Source: Scolanthus callimorphus
Lineage: Eukaryota > Cnidaria > Anthozoa > Actiniaria > Edwardsiidae
Length of the DNA stretch: 64,000 nt
Direction of reading: 5' to 3'
Assembly: GCA_033964015.1 (NCBI GenBank)
Contig: CM066912.1
Coordinates: 28,234,532-28,298,531 of the forward strand
The notes below the pieces were generated by a model, which worked only from the letters and a program-made list of their open reading frames with translations, searched no databases and was not told the origin of the DNA. Position 1 is the first letter of the stretch. The number at the start of each line of letters is the position of its first letter. This document shows positions 35,131 to 46,228 of this stretch, piece by piece. Position numbers and translations under genes: made by a program.

Positions 35131-35485
35131 CTTATACTTTAAAGCGATGGGTAATGTTTTAAAATAAAGACCACAATAACTGACGTAAGATAGGATAGGA
35201 TCGGATCGGTTTAAGCAGGTTTGAGCAAGAACTCCGCCTAAACATGTTAGGGCAAGTTTGTGCACGCTCATTTGATTATGCGCGTCTTCGTCTTTTTATT
35301 GGACAAGATACAGTTAAGTTCCCAAAGGGGCTACAACATGTTCAGGGCAAGCTTGAACACGCTCACTTTATTTGCCTTGCTATTGGCCAATAAGGGTTTT
35401 CGTACTCTAGGGACACACGGATCGTATACAAACAACTGTCAGGTAGGTATATGTTCATTTCTCGCCTAATCTCCGCCCAAGAAAG

Positions 35486-37272
35486 ATGTCGAGTAAAAAA
35501 TTGAAGCAAGTTGAATGGGCTAAAATTGCAAATGCTTTGCCCAAACCGAAAAGACTTCACTTGGAGAAAGATGAATCTGATGGACTTTTTCCCTGCCCAG
35601 TGCAGGCGTGCGATCACGATGGATTTGGGACTCAAAGAGGCTGCAGGAAACACGTAACTAGAAAGCACGGTTGGTTCTTCTATTTTGATCATAAACCAAG
35701 CAATTCAGAAATTGAGGCTAGTCAAGTTCACGACTGTAATGAAAGCGCAAAGAAATCCGAATCCACCAGCGCAAGCAAATCGATTCCAACCTTTGAAGCA
35801 TCAGGTGCAATTGCTAAAGAATTCCTTTCTTGGCTCACTGGGAGTGGCGGGGGGTGCAAGAGCGATCGAAAAGCTCAACAAACTGTCAGCAAATGCCTTA
35901 AGTTTCTCAGATTTTGTTGTGATGACGAAGACGAACTGACTTGGAAAAATGTCGACTATAGCTTATGCTCTCCTAACCTTCTCTTTAAATTTGCTGATAC
36001 GATGCAGGACACGTGGAGCCTTGGACATGCTGGACGTTTAGGATACCTGGACGCTATTGGGGAGCTAGTGCAATATTCCGAAAAGTAAGCGAAGGGTTGT
36101 CGGAAACAGTGGCGAGAGGTTTGTCAGTCACCGAGACGTACCTGAAAAGAGTTCGAAGAACAGTGTCGAAGATGATGAGATTGCAGTGGACCAGTGATCT
36201 TGACATCGATGTTTTAGAAGCCAAGGGTCACTGGGCATCGCTCGACGAACTACTGGAAGTTGTCTCTCACTACCTTCCTCGATATGAGGAAGTGCTCAAG
36301 AAATGCAGGGACAAACCAGGTAGTGTTTGCTCGGGGGATTTAACGTTTGCCACAAAATTTCTAGCCGTCTACTTGTTCATCAAGGTAAAAGGATCCCGAC
36401 CCATGACGTACCAGTACCTCACCGTTGACATGGTTCGCACATCGAAAACAAACGGGGGATTCGTTGACCAGAAAATGTTCAAAACTGCAGGGAAATACGG
36501 ATTTGATTCGCTTCTTTTGACCGACACTAACATGAGAGTTTTGGATGGATATATCAATCATATTCGCCCTCTGCAGAAACCAGCTTGCGATTACGTGCTA
36601 GTGACGAGAAACGGGGGGCAGCACAACAAGCTCGGCGAGCTCATGAGAAAATTGGTTTTCGATGCCATTGGAAAGTACGTTCATCCGACGCGCTATCGAC
36701 AGATCGTCGAGACTGCAAGTTCCAACCAGCTTAGCGCAAGAGAGCAAGACGCAGTTTCAGAAGATCAAAAACACAGCTCGGTTGTAGCAAGAGTGCATTA
36801 TCAAAAGCAAAGATCTCGGGAGGTCGCAACGAAGGCGCGCCAATGCTTGGATAAACTACATGGCGACAAGGGGACAAAGCTGGAACAAGATGTGATTTCA
36901 AGACTGTCGGACATCTCGTCGGCCTCCTCTCAAGAACAGGAGGTGCACAATCTGTCCAGCGGTTCTACAGAAGAAGTCGAAAGTGCAGAGGAGGCGTTGC
37001 CAGTAGAACGCGAGTGCAATTTCATTAAAATGCCAAGGCTCACACGCCAGCGCACTTTCAAAGTGGCCAACATCGATCGTACATGCAATAGAAAAAAGGC
37101 CATGTTGTTCACCCAGGACGAGGACAAGTATCTCAAAGCCGGTCTCAAAAGGTACGGCTATGGTCAGTGGACAGCCATTCTAAGGGATTCCGAATTTCAT
37201 TTCCAGAAAGGAAGATCTTCTGACTCTCTGAAGAAACGCGCGGGGGCCAAGTTTTGCAGGGAAAAGCGCTAG
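35486..37272 (+). pseudogene. C2H2 - tyrosine recombinase - Myb protein, copy 1 (frameshifted)
   Basis: Two overlapping frames: 35486-36088 (200 aa) and the continuation from about 36075 to 37272. The first carries a C2H2 finger (C37, C42, H56, H61) and a helical core-binding region. The second carries the catalytic domain: R at 36397 (SRPMTYQ), a candidate K in FKTAGKYGF, HPTR (H at 36682, R at 36691), H at 36772 (KHSS) and a nucleophile Y at 36799. It ends with a Myb/SANT domain (FTQDEDKYLKAGLKRYG...W...L) of the TRF/telobox type. The catalytic order is that of Crypton/phage-integrase recombinases. The frames meet at 36075-36088, where one missing T would explain the shift. A -1 slip at A-AAG is a weaker alternative. 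Both element copies share the lesion. Confidence 0.7.
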
Positions 37273-37481
37273 CTAAAAACTTACTGCTACTATAGAACTG
37301 GAATGAACCAATCAAACGAGAAAGCGCTCTAGTATAGACGTGAAATGTCGAATAAAGGCCTGGGAACTACGGTCATTCTTTATGTGATTGCGCAAAGTAT
37401 TCTGGGAAGGCGACGAGTCGCTATTAAGCGCGCAGACATTTCAAGGCAGGTCTCTTACCCGTTGAACCTCGACCACTAAAG

Positions 37482-37844
37482 ATGGATATCATTGTAGATA
37501 AACACCCCGAGTTATCTCTGAAGGATTTGAAATTTGCGGGAGAATTTTTGCAAGGAATGTGCGCCCCGAACTTTCCAAAATCTACTGCTATGCTGGCGGA
37601 AAGTCTGCTTTGGAGGCATTTGAACAGAACTACTAACAGGAAAAAGTCAACCTTGAGGGAGCTCATCTTGGCATGCCTTTTCATAGCCGTAAAGCTGGAA
37701 GACAGCGATATGGACAGGAATAACCTATTTATGGACATCATTTCTACGCCTGTGCCGAGGGAGGACATTATCGAACAAGAACTTCACGTGTTAGAATCGG
37801 TCAATTGGAGACCCTTGGAATATTATGAGATGATTGGACTTTAA
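37482..37844 (+). CDS. Single cyclin-box protein, copy 1
   Basis: 120 aa, ATG at 37482, stop at 37844, no intron visible. The block AESLLWRHLNRTT...LRELILACLFIAVKLED...REDIIEQELHVLESVNWRP has the spacing and hydrophobic pattern of a cyclin N-terminal box: helix 1 'A..lL.r.l', helix 3 'aclfIAvKlEd', helix 5 'E.e.LesvnWrp', with the conserved K and E of the CDK-facing surface. Only one box is present and no destruction box is seen. It sits 210 bp after the recombinase gene on the same strand. A role in engaging a host CDK is inferred. It is identical in both element copies and open, unlike its neighbours. Confidence 0.65.
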   Translation: MDIIVDKHPELSLKDLKFAGEFLQGMCAPNFPKSTAMLAESLLWRHLNRTTNRKKSTLRELILACLFIAVKLEDSDMDRNNLFMDIISTPVPREDIIEQELHVLESVNWRPLEYYEMIGL

Positions 37845-38124
37845 AATCGAGTATATGTTTTACTCTCTCTATCCAAACGGAACTACGACATGGGCATTAA
37901 AACTAAGACATTAAAACACAACAATGATGTAAGCTACTTGCTTTCCTTTAATATTTGTGAAATCGATCACCTGCTGTGAACAAATAATTCGAGTAAACGT
38001 GTACAAACAAACAAACAAGCAGCATTTACTCTTAGACATTCTATAGCAATTGGCTTGCGTTTCAATAACTATACACAAATTGTCCTTTTTTATGACGGGA
38101 AGCACTCCTTACATCATTTTACAT

Positions 38125-39145
38125 TTAGGATTTCTTGAAAAACTTTGTAATTTCCGCTTGACCATCAATGCTCTTTGGGCGTTTTCTAGCGGGAACGGGT
38201 TGGGTGAAAGGACAACGAGTAATCCTGATCGCGCGTGGGCTGACGGTGGGGGTCTTGGGTGGGCGATCCAAGCGCGGGCACGAACGAGGTGGCGTCAGAA
38301 GATCCTTTAGGAAGCCATCGTACGTCAGTATTGAGCTTGTTGTGTCATGCAGCCGTTGTTATGGTCCTTTACTGCTTGACATAGTTGGTCCAACTTAGGG
38401 TTGTGGTCCGTTTTTCTCTTGCCCTTGCGGATTGGGGTTATGTATACTTCTACATCACAACTGCGCATAGCCTGTCGAATGACGAGTGGATTGATCGGTG
38501 TCCCGTATATTTGCTTTCCGGGTATATTTGCTTTCCGGGTGTAGATAACTGGGATAAAACCAGATGTGTCTCTTCAGCTGTCTGGTCGTTACTCGATGAA
38601 TTCTTCTGTTGCCGTTTCGATAAGCTAATTGCGGAGAAAAAGAAGACAACATATTTTACATCTGCTAGTTTGTCGTCACATTCGCTTCTTTTATCACAAA
38701 TCCAGCGCCAAGCCCTGATGAAAAAAAAAGGAAACAAAAATCGGTAATTATGATGTGCTCTCGGACTCGGGGATGTTTCTTTAAAAAAAACTTACTTCAT
38801 TATTTCACTCTGTTCCACCCTCCAAACACACTTGAAAGAGACCATCGAACATTGTTTGTTGATTATTCCAACCACATTGCATTCTAGGGCGTCACGAATC
38901 GCCTTGCTGTTTAGCTGCGACGAAGGCTTCATGATCCTCGCCCTCCGAACTTTGGCGTAGAATGGTCCTGCCTCCTGCAGGACCCTTTTTATGAGGTTAA
39001 ACTGCTTAATATTCATGCATTCCTTTAAGAGGAACGACTGTATGTTGTCGTTGCTGCTTTTTAGCCGGTCATGGTATATGGACAGCAATTGTCGACATTG
39101 TTCCGTTTTGACATGGGATGAAAGGAACGGACATAGATATTTTAG
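38125..39145 (-). pseudogene. PIP-box / CDK-site protein, copy 1 (minus strand, broken)
   Basis: Exon a ends at 38796 with a GTAAGT donor (open back to a stop at 39146). Exon b begins at 38714 after a TTTTTCATCAG acceptor; the join is in phase. Exon b runs ...LSTPGKQIY, then a 17-bp tandem duplication (about 38503-38538) throws the frame. The frame after it reads IYGTPINPLVIRQA...YITPIRKGKRKT. Another frame change near 38345-38395 leads to DLLTPPRSCPRL...KTPTVSPR and the C-terminus GQAEITKFFKKS (stop at 38125-38127). QAEITKFF fits the PCNA-interacting consensus Q-x-x-I-x-x-F-F. TPGK, TPIR and TPPR fit S/T-P-x-K/R CDK sites. No overall family recognised. An undetected intron could replace one of the frame changes. 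Confidence 0.5.
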
Positions 39146-39614
39146 TCATATAAATAATTGAGTGGAATGATTAAGGAGTCCGGCGAACTTCAAAGGGTAA
39201 TCGCTTGTTTTGCGCTCAGATCGTTTGATTTGGTCCTTGCAACCGTGACTGCACACGCACAAAAGGATTTCTCTGAAAAAGTGAACAAAGAGCTATTACA
39301 ATATCAGGGTGTTAGGAGGCTTTATAAACATGAACAAAGAATACCTAGATATCCCTAAATCATTAATCGCGAGAAAAATTAGCTTTTCAAGCTGCAATTT
39401 TCAAACTGACCCCTTTCATTTAATAGTACATCAGATGGATATTTGGACATGTGACGATCATTTGTACCCGCCATTTACGTTCTAAACGCTTTAAACAACG
39501 CTTAGTAAACCAAGTTAACTGATTTTGTATTGACCTATTAAGGCTCAGCTCAAACAAACACCCCTTCAAAAATAATTAATGCATATTCAAAGACTCGAAT
39601 CCCGTTGAAGTTTC

Positions 39615-40450
39615 ATTGTAATCATTGTTTACAACGGTTTAGACGTGAACACCGGGTACAGTCAGCTACCATTCATCTCAATATGTATCCGCTTTTTAAA
39701 AACAGGTGTCCAGTCTAAGAAATATCAGCATAATTTATAGCTCGATGAGGCTCTATTAGTCAACTTGTGTTTGTAATCATTGTTTACAACGGTTCAGACG
39801 TGTACACCGGGTACAGTCAGCTATCATTCATCTCAATATGTATCCGCTATACACGCCTTAAACTGGGTAAACGTTGGTTTTAAAAACAGGTGTCCAGTAT
39901 AAGAAATATCAGCATAATTTATAGCTTGATGAGGCTCTATTAGAAGTCAACTTGTGTTTGTAATCATTGTTTACAACGGTTCAGACGTGTACACCGGGTA
40001 CAGTCAGCTGTCATTCATCTCAATATGTATCCGCTATACACGCCTTAAACTGGGTAAACGTTGGTTTTAAAAACAGGTGTCCAGTATAAGAAATATCAGC
40101 ATAATTTATAGCTCGATGAGGCTCTATTAGAAGTCAACTTGTGTTTGTAATCATTGTTTACAACGGTTCAGACGTGTACACCGGGTACAGTCAGCTATCA
40201 TTCATCTCAATATGTATCCGCTATACACGCCTTAAACTGGGTAAACGTTGGTTTTAAAAACAGGTGTCCAGTATAAGAAATATCAGCATAATTTATAGCT
40301 CGATGAGGCTCTATTAGAAGTCAACTTGTGTTTGTAATCATTGTTTACAACGGTTCAGACGTGCACACCGGGTACAGTCAGCTATCATTCATCTCAATAT
40401 GTATCCGCTATACACGCCTTAAACTGGGTAAACGTTGGTTTTTAAACAAG
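39615..40450. repeat. 187-bp satellite array, copy 1
   Basis: About five tandem units (first and last partial), each with TGTTTACAACGGTTCAGACG, CACCGGGTACAGTCAGCT, and the CTATACACGCCTTAAACTGG and ATAGCTCGATGAGGCTC blocks. Period 187 bp measured between successive TGTTTACAACGG words. A degenerate trace of the unit's start recurs at 40505-40555. Confidence 0.9.
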
Positions 40451-40559
40451 ACCACTCTAAATGCATCTACTCCTCTATTTTGTACTGTTAAACAACTTCT
40501 TTGCGCAAACTCGTTTACAACGGATAAGAAGTGTACACCGGGTACAGTCAATGCATTTA

Positions 40560-41022
40560 TTAATGTTCCATAATTATCAATTAATATTGTTATTGTTATT
40601 ATAATTTTAAATAATTATGAAATTTATTATTATTATATAACATCAATTATAATATATATTATTATAATAAATAATGATAATTATTATAATTTTTATTATT
40701 GTTATTATTATTATTATTTGAAAATGTAATTATTATTATTATATAATATTATAATAATATATATTATTATATTATATTAGTATATTATAATTATTATATA
40801 TATATAATAATAATAATAATAATTATTATTGTTATTATTATTATTTTATTTGAAAATGTAATTTAATATATTATATAATATATTAATATTATATATATAA
40901 TATAGTATATTATATTATTATATTATATATATTATTATATTATATTTTATTATTATATATATTATTATATTTATTATTATATATTATATTATATTATATA
41001 TCATTATAATAATATATATTAT

Positions 41023-41058
<36 letters not shown>

Positions 41059-41232
41059 TTTTTTTTATTAGTGTTATTATTATTATTTGAAAATGTAATT
41101 TAATATTATTATATAATATTAATAATAATATATATATTATTATATTATTAGAAATAATAATAAATAATCATCATCATCATTTTTATTATTATTATTATTA
41201 TTATAAAAAAAATTATTTATAAATATTAAATT
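40560..41232. repeat. AT-only tract with ATT/AATAAT microsatellites, copy 1
   Basis: Nearly all A/T, built from TTA/AAT runs and TATATA stretches. ATTTGAAAATGTAATTTAATAT recurs three to four times, which suggests a decayed higher-order repeat. Length differs by 12 bp from copy 2. Probably unwinds easily; an origin-like role is speculative. Confidence 0.9.
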
Positions 41233-41905
41233 ATTAAATTAGTATTAAATGAACTATCAATATGTATTAATCAGATCGAACTGTGCCCGTGGTACCCGCT
41301 TTATCCCCCATACCCTGGGCTTTGAGAGAAAACACCCAGTTTAGCATATCGAAACATTTTGCATTCTTGCTTTGAAATGATCGGATATGGCGTTTATGGA
41401 GTGTATGGCGGGTATCAAGTTCAACTCAAATGACCAAATGAACTATAAATATTTATTAATCAGATCGAACTGTGCCCGTGGTACCCGCTTTATCCCCCAT
41501 ACCCTGGGCTTTGAGAGAAAACACCCAGTTTAGCATATCGAAACATTTTGCATTCTTGCTTTGAAATGATCGGATATGGCGTTTATGGAGTGTATGGCGG
41601 GTATCAAGTTCAACTCAAATGACCAAATGAACTATAAATATTTATTAATCAGATCGAACTGTGCCCGTGGTACCCGCTTTATCCCCCATACCCTGGGCTT
41701 TGAGAGAAAACACCCAGTTTAGCATATCGAAACATTTTGCATTCTTGCTTTGAAATGATCGGATATGGCGTTTATGGAGTGTATGGCGGGTATCAAGTTC
41801 AACTCAAATGACCAAATGAACTATAAATATTTATTAATCAGATCGACTGTGCCCGTGGTACCCGCTTTATCCCCCATACCCTGGGCTTTGAGAGAAAACA
41901 GCCAA
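41233..41905. repeat. 189-bp satellite array, copy 1
   Basis: Three full units and a partial fourth, period 189 bp, each with CAGATCGAACTGTGCCCG, TATCCCCCATACCCTGGGC and TATGGCGTTTATGGAGTG. Not similar to the 187-bp unit on the other side of the AT tract. Confidence 0.9.
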
Positions 41906-42331
41906 TTTTGCAACTGGCTACTTTATTAATATTCATGCATCGTAAACATTGTATTCGTCGGATTGGCGTTTATGGGTGTATGACGGGAGTGACGAGTATG
42001 AGGTTTCAACCTAAATGCCCAATGAACTATAAGTATGCCAATTACTTACCCGATGATGAGTCATGCGACTATATTTAGACAATAGTTACTGGACTATGCT
42101 CATTTGGGTGAAAAGGAACAAATGTTCCTGTCAACTTGTTCCTATCTGCAATGGACCTTTTTGGAAACAATTGCGCTCCAATCCCTAACCTTGCGATGTT
42201 TTGCAATGAAATATAAGTGCATCCCAAAAGTAGGTTACTGCTCTTCAGGAAAGTAAGTTTTTGCAAACCACATGCCTTGTAGGATTTATTTCAAGAGCTT
42301 CAAAGTAAGCGGAACAGAAATTTTGGGAAAC

Positions 42332-42341
42332 GATCCCTTAC
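42332..42341. other. Ten-base joint between the two elements
   Basis: GATCCCTTAC separates ATTTTGGGAAAC of copy 1 from GTTTCCCAAAAT of copy 2. Its first four bases equal the right outer flank (GATC, 50728-50731). Its last seven (CCCTTAC) equal the left outer flank (33951-33957). The joint therefore looks like the junction of a circularised element and could be its attachment site. Confidence 0.65.
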
Positions 42342-42500
42342 GTTTCCCAAAATGAGAGAAACCCGAAATTCTGCTTACTTGCTTTGAAGTTTGCTGTAAA
42401 ACTTGGACTAAAACTAGGTTAGCTTCCAGGGCAGATAACTTGATCGTTTTTTTGGATAAAAACCGAGTTGCACGAGTGCTACAATCAGTCAATTGAAAGG

Positions 42501-43515
42501 GGTCCGTTCCTCTATTTTTGTTCCTTTGTTCCTATAATCAAATTAGGAACCAAACAATTGTTCCTTTTCTTAAATATAAGAACAGCCCTATGCCCACGAA
42601 TAGGAACACATTTTGCGTTCACCGGAACAAAAGTATCACTGATTAGGAACCAAACGGTCCTTTGTAATAACAAAGGAACGCATTGTTCCTAAACATAGAA
42701 ATAAGCTGGGCCTTTTATATACAATTAGGAATTCACGTTCCTAATCATGACGTTCCTTTTTGAAAAAAGGGAACGTTTTGTTCCCAATAATGTAATCAAA
42801 TGTGAACCATTGTTCCTTTTCACTACGCTAAGGAACCAACAGTTCCGAACTGCTAAGTTCCTATCTCGATGTTTGGTTCTCCTTTGAGGTAATTGGGAAC
42901 ACCTGTTCCCATTTACCGAGTTTGACAAGCTCAATCAGGAACTTTTTGTTCCTGAACGCACTCCCAATTAGGAACATTCTGTTCCCATGACCAAATTGGA
43001 CCTAACAAAAGGGGAATGTGAAGTTCCTTTGTGTGAAAATAGGGAACGTGCTGTTCCCAATTAAACAGGAATTCTGTTCCCATGACCAAATTGGACCTAA
43101 CAAAAGGGGAATGTGAAGTTCCTTTGCGTGAAAATAGGGAACGTGCTGTTCCCAATTAAACAGGAATTCTGTTCCCATGACCAAATTGGACCTAACAAAA
43201 GGGGAATGTGAAGTTCCTTTGCGTGAAAATAGGGAACGTGCTATTCCCAATTAAACAGGAATTAGGAACAAGGTGGCCCTAAAAAAGGCAAGACTTTGTT
43301 CCCATATGAGCAAACGGGATCATATTGTTCCTTTAGCAATAGGAACATTTTGTTCCACTGCAAAACTATTAAGAACAAAGAGTTCCTATGATCCACATCG
43401 GTCCTTTTCACTAAAGGAACGTGTTGGTCCTAGATATGGATCTTGGGAACAAAGCGTTCCGAATCTAAAAGGAACGCTTTGTTCCCTTGATGCATATTTG
43501 GGAACACAGTGTTCC
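42501..43515. repeat. Subterminal GGAAC/GTTCC array, copy 2
   Basis: Same array as 34117-35130, including the three 95-bp repeat units. Confidence 0.75.
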
Positions 43516-43869
43516 TTATACTTTAAAGCGATGGGTAATGTTTTAAAATAAAGACCACAATAACTGACGTAAGATAGGATAGGATCGGATCGGTTTAAGC
43601 AGGTTTGAGCAAGAACTCCGCCTAAACATGTTAGGGCAAGTTTGTGCACGCTCATTTGATTATGCGCGTCTTCGTCTTTTTATTGGACAAGATACAGTTA
43701 AGTTCCCAAAGGGGCTACAACATGTTCAGGGCAAGCTTGAACACGCTCACTTTATTTGCCTTGCTATTGGCCAATAAGGGTTTTCGTACTCTAGGGACAC
43801 ACGGATCGTATACAAACAACTGTCAGGTAGGTATATGTTCATTTCTCGCCTAATCTCCGCCCAAGAAAG

Positions 43870-45656
43870 ATGTCGAGTAAAAAATTGAAGCAAGTTGAAT
43901 GGGCTAAAATTGCAAATGCTTTGCCCAAACCGAAAAGACTTCACTTGGAGAAAGATGAATCTGATGGACTTTTTCCCTGCCCAGTGCAGGCGTGCGATCA
44001 CGATGGATTTGGGACTCAAAGAGGCTGCAGGAAACACGTAACTAGAAAGCACGGTTGGTTCTTCTATTTTGATCATAAACCAAGCAATTCAGAAATTGAG
44101 GCTAGTCAAGTTCACGACTGTAATGAAAGCGCAAAGAAATCCGAATCCACCAGCGCAAGCAAATCGATTCCAACCTTTGAAGCATCAGGTGCAATTGCTA
44201 AAGAATTCCTTTCTTGGCTCACTGGGAGTGGCGGGGGGTGCAAGAGCGATCGAAAAGCTCAACAAACTGTCAGCAAATGCCTTAAGTTTCTCAGATTTTG
44301 TTGTGATGACGAAGACGAACTGACTTGGAAAAATGTCGACTATAGCTTATGCTCTCCTAACCTTCTCTTTAAATTTGCTGATACGATGCAGGACACGTGG
44401 AGCCTTGGACATGCTGGACGTTTAGGATACCTGGACGCTATTGGGGAGCTAGTGCAATATTCCGAAAAGTAAGCGAAGGGTTGTCGGAAACAGTGGCGAG
44501 AGGTTTGTCAGTCACCGAGACGTACCTGAAAAGAGTTCGAAGAACAGTGTCGAAGATGATGAGATTGCAGTGGACCAGTGATCTTGACATCGATGTTTTA
44601 GAAGCCAAGGGTCACTGGGCATCGCTCGACGAACTACTGGAAGTTGTCTCTCACTACCTTCCTCGATATGAGGAAGTGCTCAAGAAATGCAGGGACAAAC
44701 CAGGTAGTGTTTGCTCGGGGGATTTAACGTTTGCCACAAAATTTCTAGCCGTCTACTTGTTCATCAAGGTAAAAGGATCCCGACCCATGACGTACCAGTA
44801 CCTCACCGTTGACATGGTTCGCACATCGAAAACAAACGGGGGATTCGTTGACCAGAAAATGTTCAAAACTGCAGGGAAATACGGATTTGATTCGCTTCTT
44901 TTGACCGACACTAACATGAGAGTTTTGGATGGATATATCAATCATATTCGCCCTCTGCAGAAACCAGCTTGCGATTACGTGCTAGTGACGAGAAACGGGG
45001 GGCAGCACAACAAGCTCGGCGAGCTCATGAGAAAATTGGTTTTCGATGCCATTGGAAAGTACGTTCATCCGACGCGCTATCGACAGATCGTCGAGACTGC
45101 AAGTTCCAACCAGCTTAGCGCAAGAGAGCAAGACGCAGTTTCAGAAGATCAAAAACACAGCTCGGTTGTAGCAAGAGTGCATTATCAAAAGCAAAGATCT
45201 CGGGAGGTCGCAACGAAGGCGCGCCAATGCTTGGATAAACTACATGGCGACAAGGGGACAAAGCTGGAACAAGATGTGATTTCAAGACTGTCGGACATCT
45301 CGTCGGCCTCCTCTCAAGAACAGGAGGTGCACAATCTGTCCAGCGGTTCTACAGAAGAAGTCGAAAGTGCAGAGGAGGCGTTGCCAGTAGAACGCGAGTG
45401 CAATTTCATTAAAATGCCAAGGCTCACACGCCAGCGCACTTTCAAAGTGGCCAACATCGATCGTACATGCAATAGAAAAAAGGCCATGTTGTTCACCCAG
45501 GACGAGGACAAGTATCTCAAAGCCGGTCTCAAAAGGTACGGCTATGGTCAGTGGACAGCCATTCTAAGGGATTCCGAATTTCATTTCCAGAAAGGAAGAT
45601 CTTCTGACTCTCTGAAGAAACGCGCGGGGGCCAAGTTTTGCAGGGAAAAGCGCTAG
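43870..45656 (+). pseudogene. C2H2 - tyrosine recombinase - Myb protein, copy 2 (frameshifted)
   Basis: Same sequence as copy 1: frames 43870-44472 and about 44459-45656. HPTR starts at 45066, the candidate nucleophile Y is at 45183-45185, and the Myb domain is in the last ~55 residues. It carries the same frame break at the frame junction (about 44459-44472). Confidence 0.7.
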
Positions 45657-45865
45657 CTAAAAACTTACTGCTACTATAGAACTGGAATGAACCAATCAAA
45701 CGAGAAAGCGCTCTAGTATAGACGTGAAATGTCGAATAAAGGCCTGGGAACTACGGTCATTCTTTATGTGATTGCGCAAAGTATTCTGGGAAGGCGACGA
45801 GTCGCTATTAAGCGCGCAGACATTTCAAGGCAGGTCTCTTACCCGTTGAACCTCGACCACTAAAG

Positions 45866-46228
45866 ATGGATATCATTGTAGATAAACACCCCGAGTTATC
45901 TCTGAAGGATTTGAAATTTGCGGGAGAATTTTTGCAAGGAATGTGCGCCCCGAACTTTCCAAAATCTACTGCTATGCTGGCGGAAAGTCTGCTTTGGAGG
46001 CATTTGAACAGAACTACTAACAGGAAAAAGTCAACCTTGAGGGAGCTCATCTTGGCATGCCTTTTCATAGCCGTAAAGCTGGAAGACAGCGATATGGACA
46101 GGAATAACCTATTTATGGACATCATTTCTACGCCTGTGCCGAGGGAGGACATTATCGAACAAGAACTTCACGTGTTAGAATCGGTCAATTGGAGACCCTT
46201 GGAATATTATGAGATGATTGGACTTTAA
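45866..46228 (+). CDS. Single cyclin-box protein, copy 2
   Basis: Same 120-aa product as copy 1. See that entry for the cyclin-box residues. The context within the element is the same. Confidence 0.65.
   Translation: MDIIVDKHPELSLKDLKFAGEFLQGMCAPNFPKSTAMLAESLLWRHLNRTTNRKKSTLRELILACLFIAVKLEDSDMDRNNLFMDIISTPVPREDIIEQELHVLESVNWRPLEYYEMIGL

Larger units (their letters stand above)
33958..42331 (+). mobile_element. Tyrosine-recombinase TIR element, copy 1
   Basis: 8374 bp, bounded by GTTTCCCAAAAT and ATTTTGGGAAAC, with a looser inverted match further in (CTTACTTGCTTTGAAG / CTTCAAAGTAAG). Order: GGAAC/GTTCC array; recombinase gene; cyclin-box gene; minus-strand PIP-box gene; 187-bp satellite; AT tract; 189-bp satellite; short GTTCC zone. 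It is inserted in the pyrimidine-rich intron 1 of paralog C. The corresponding site in paralog D (about 57011-57030) is empty. The only extra bases at the outer junctions are CCTTAC (left) and GAT (right), with no target-site duplication longer than one base. This differs from DDE transposition and fits recombinase (Crypton-like) integration. Differs from copy 2 by one substitution near 38783 and length changes in the AT tract. Confidence 0.8.

Noticed and set aside
38050..38747. Plus-strand ORFs opposite the PIP-box gene
   Set aside because: The minus strand has matching splice sites and protein-like motifs (PIP box, CDK sites); the plus-strand frames have none.
39615..41905. CRISPR-like array
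   Set aside because: Units are 187-189 bp direct repeats with no unique spacers, in a eukaryotic element; satellites, not CRISPR.
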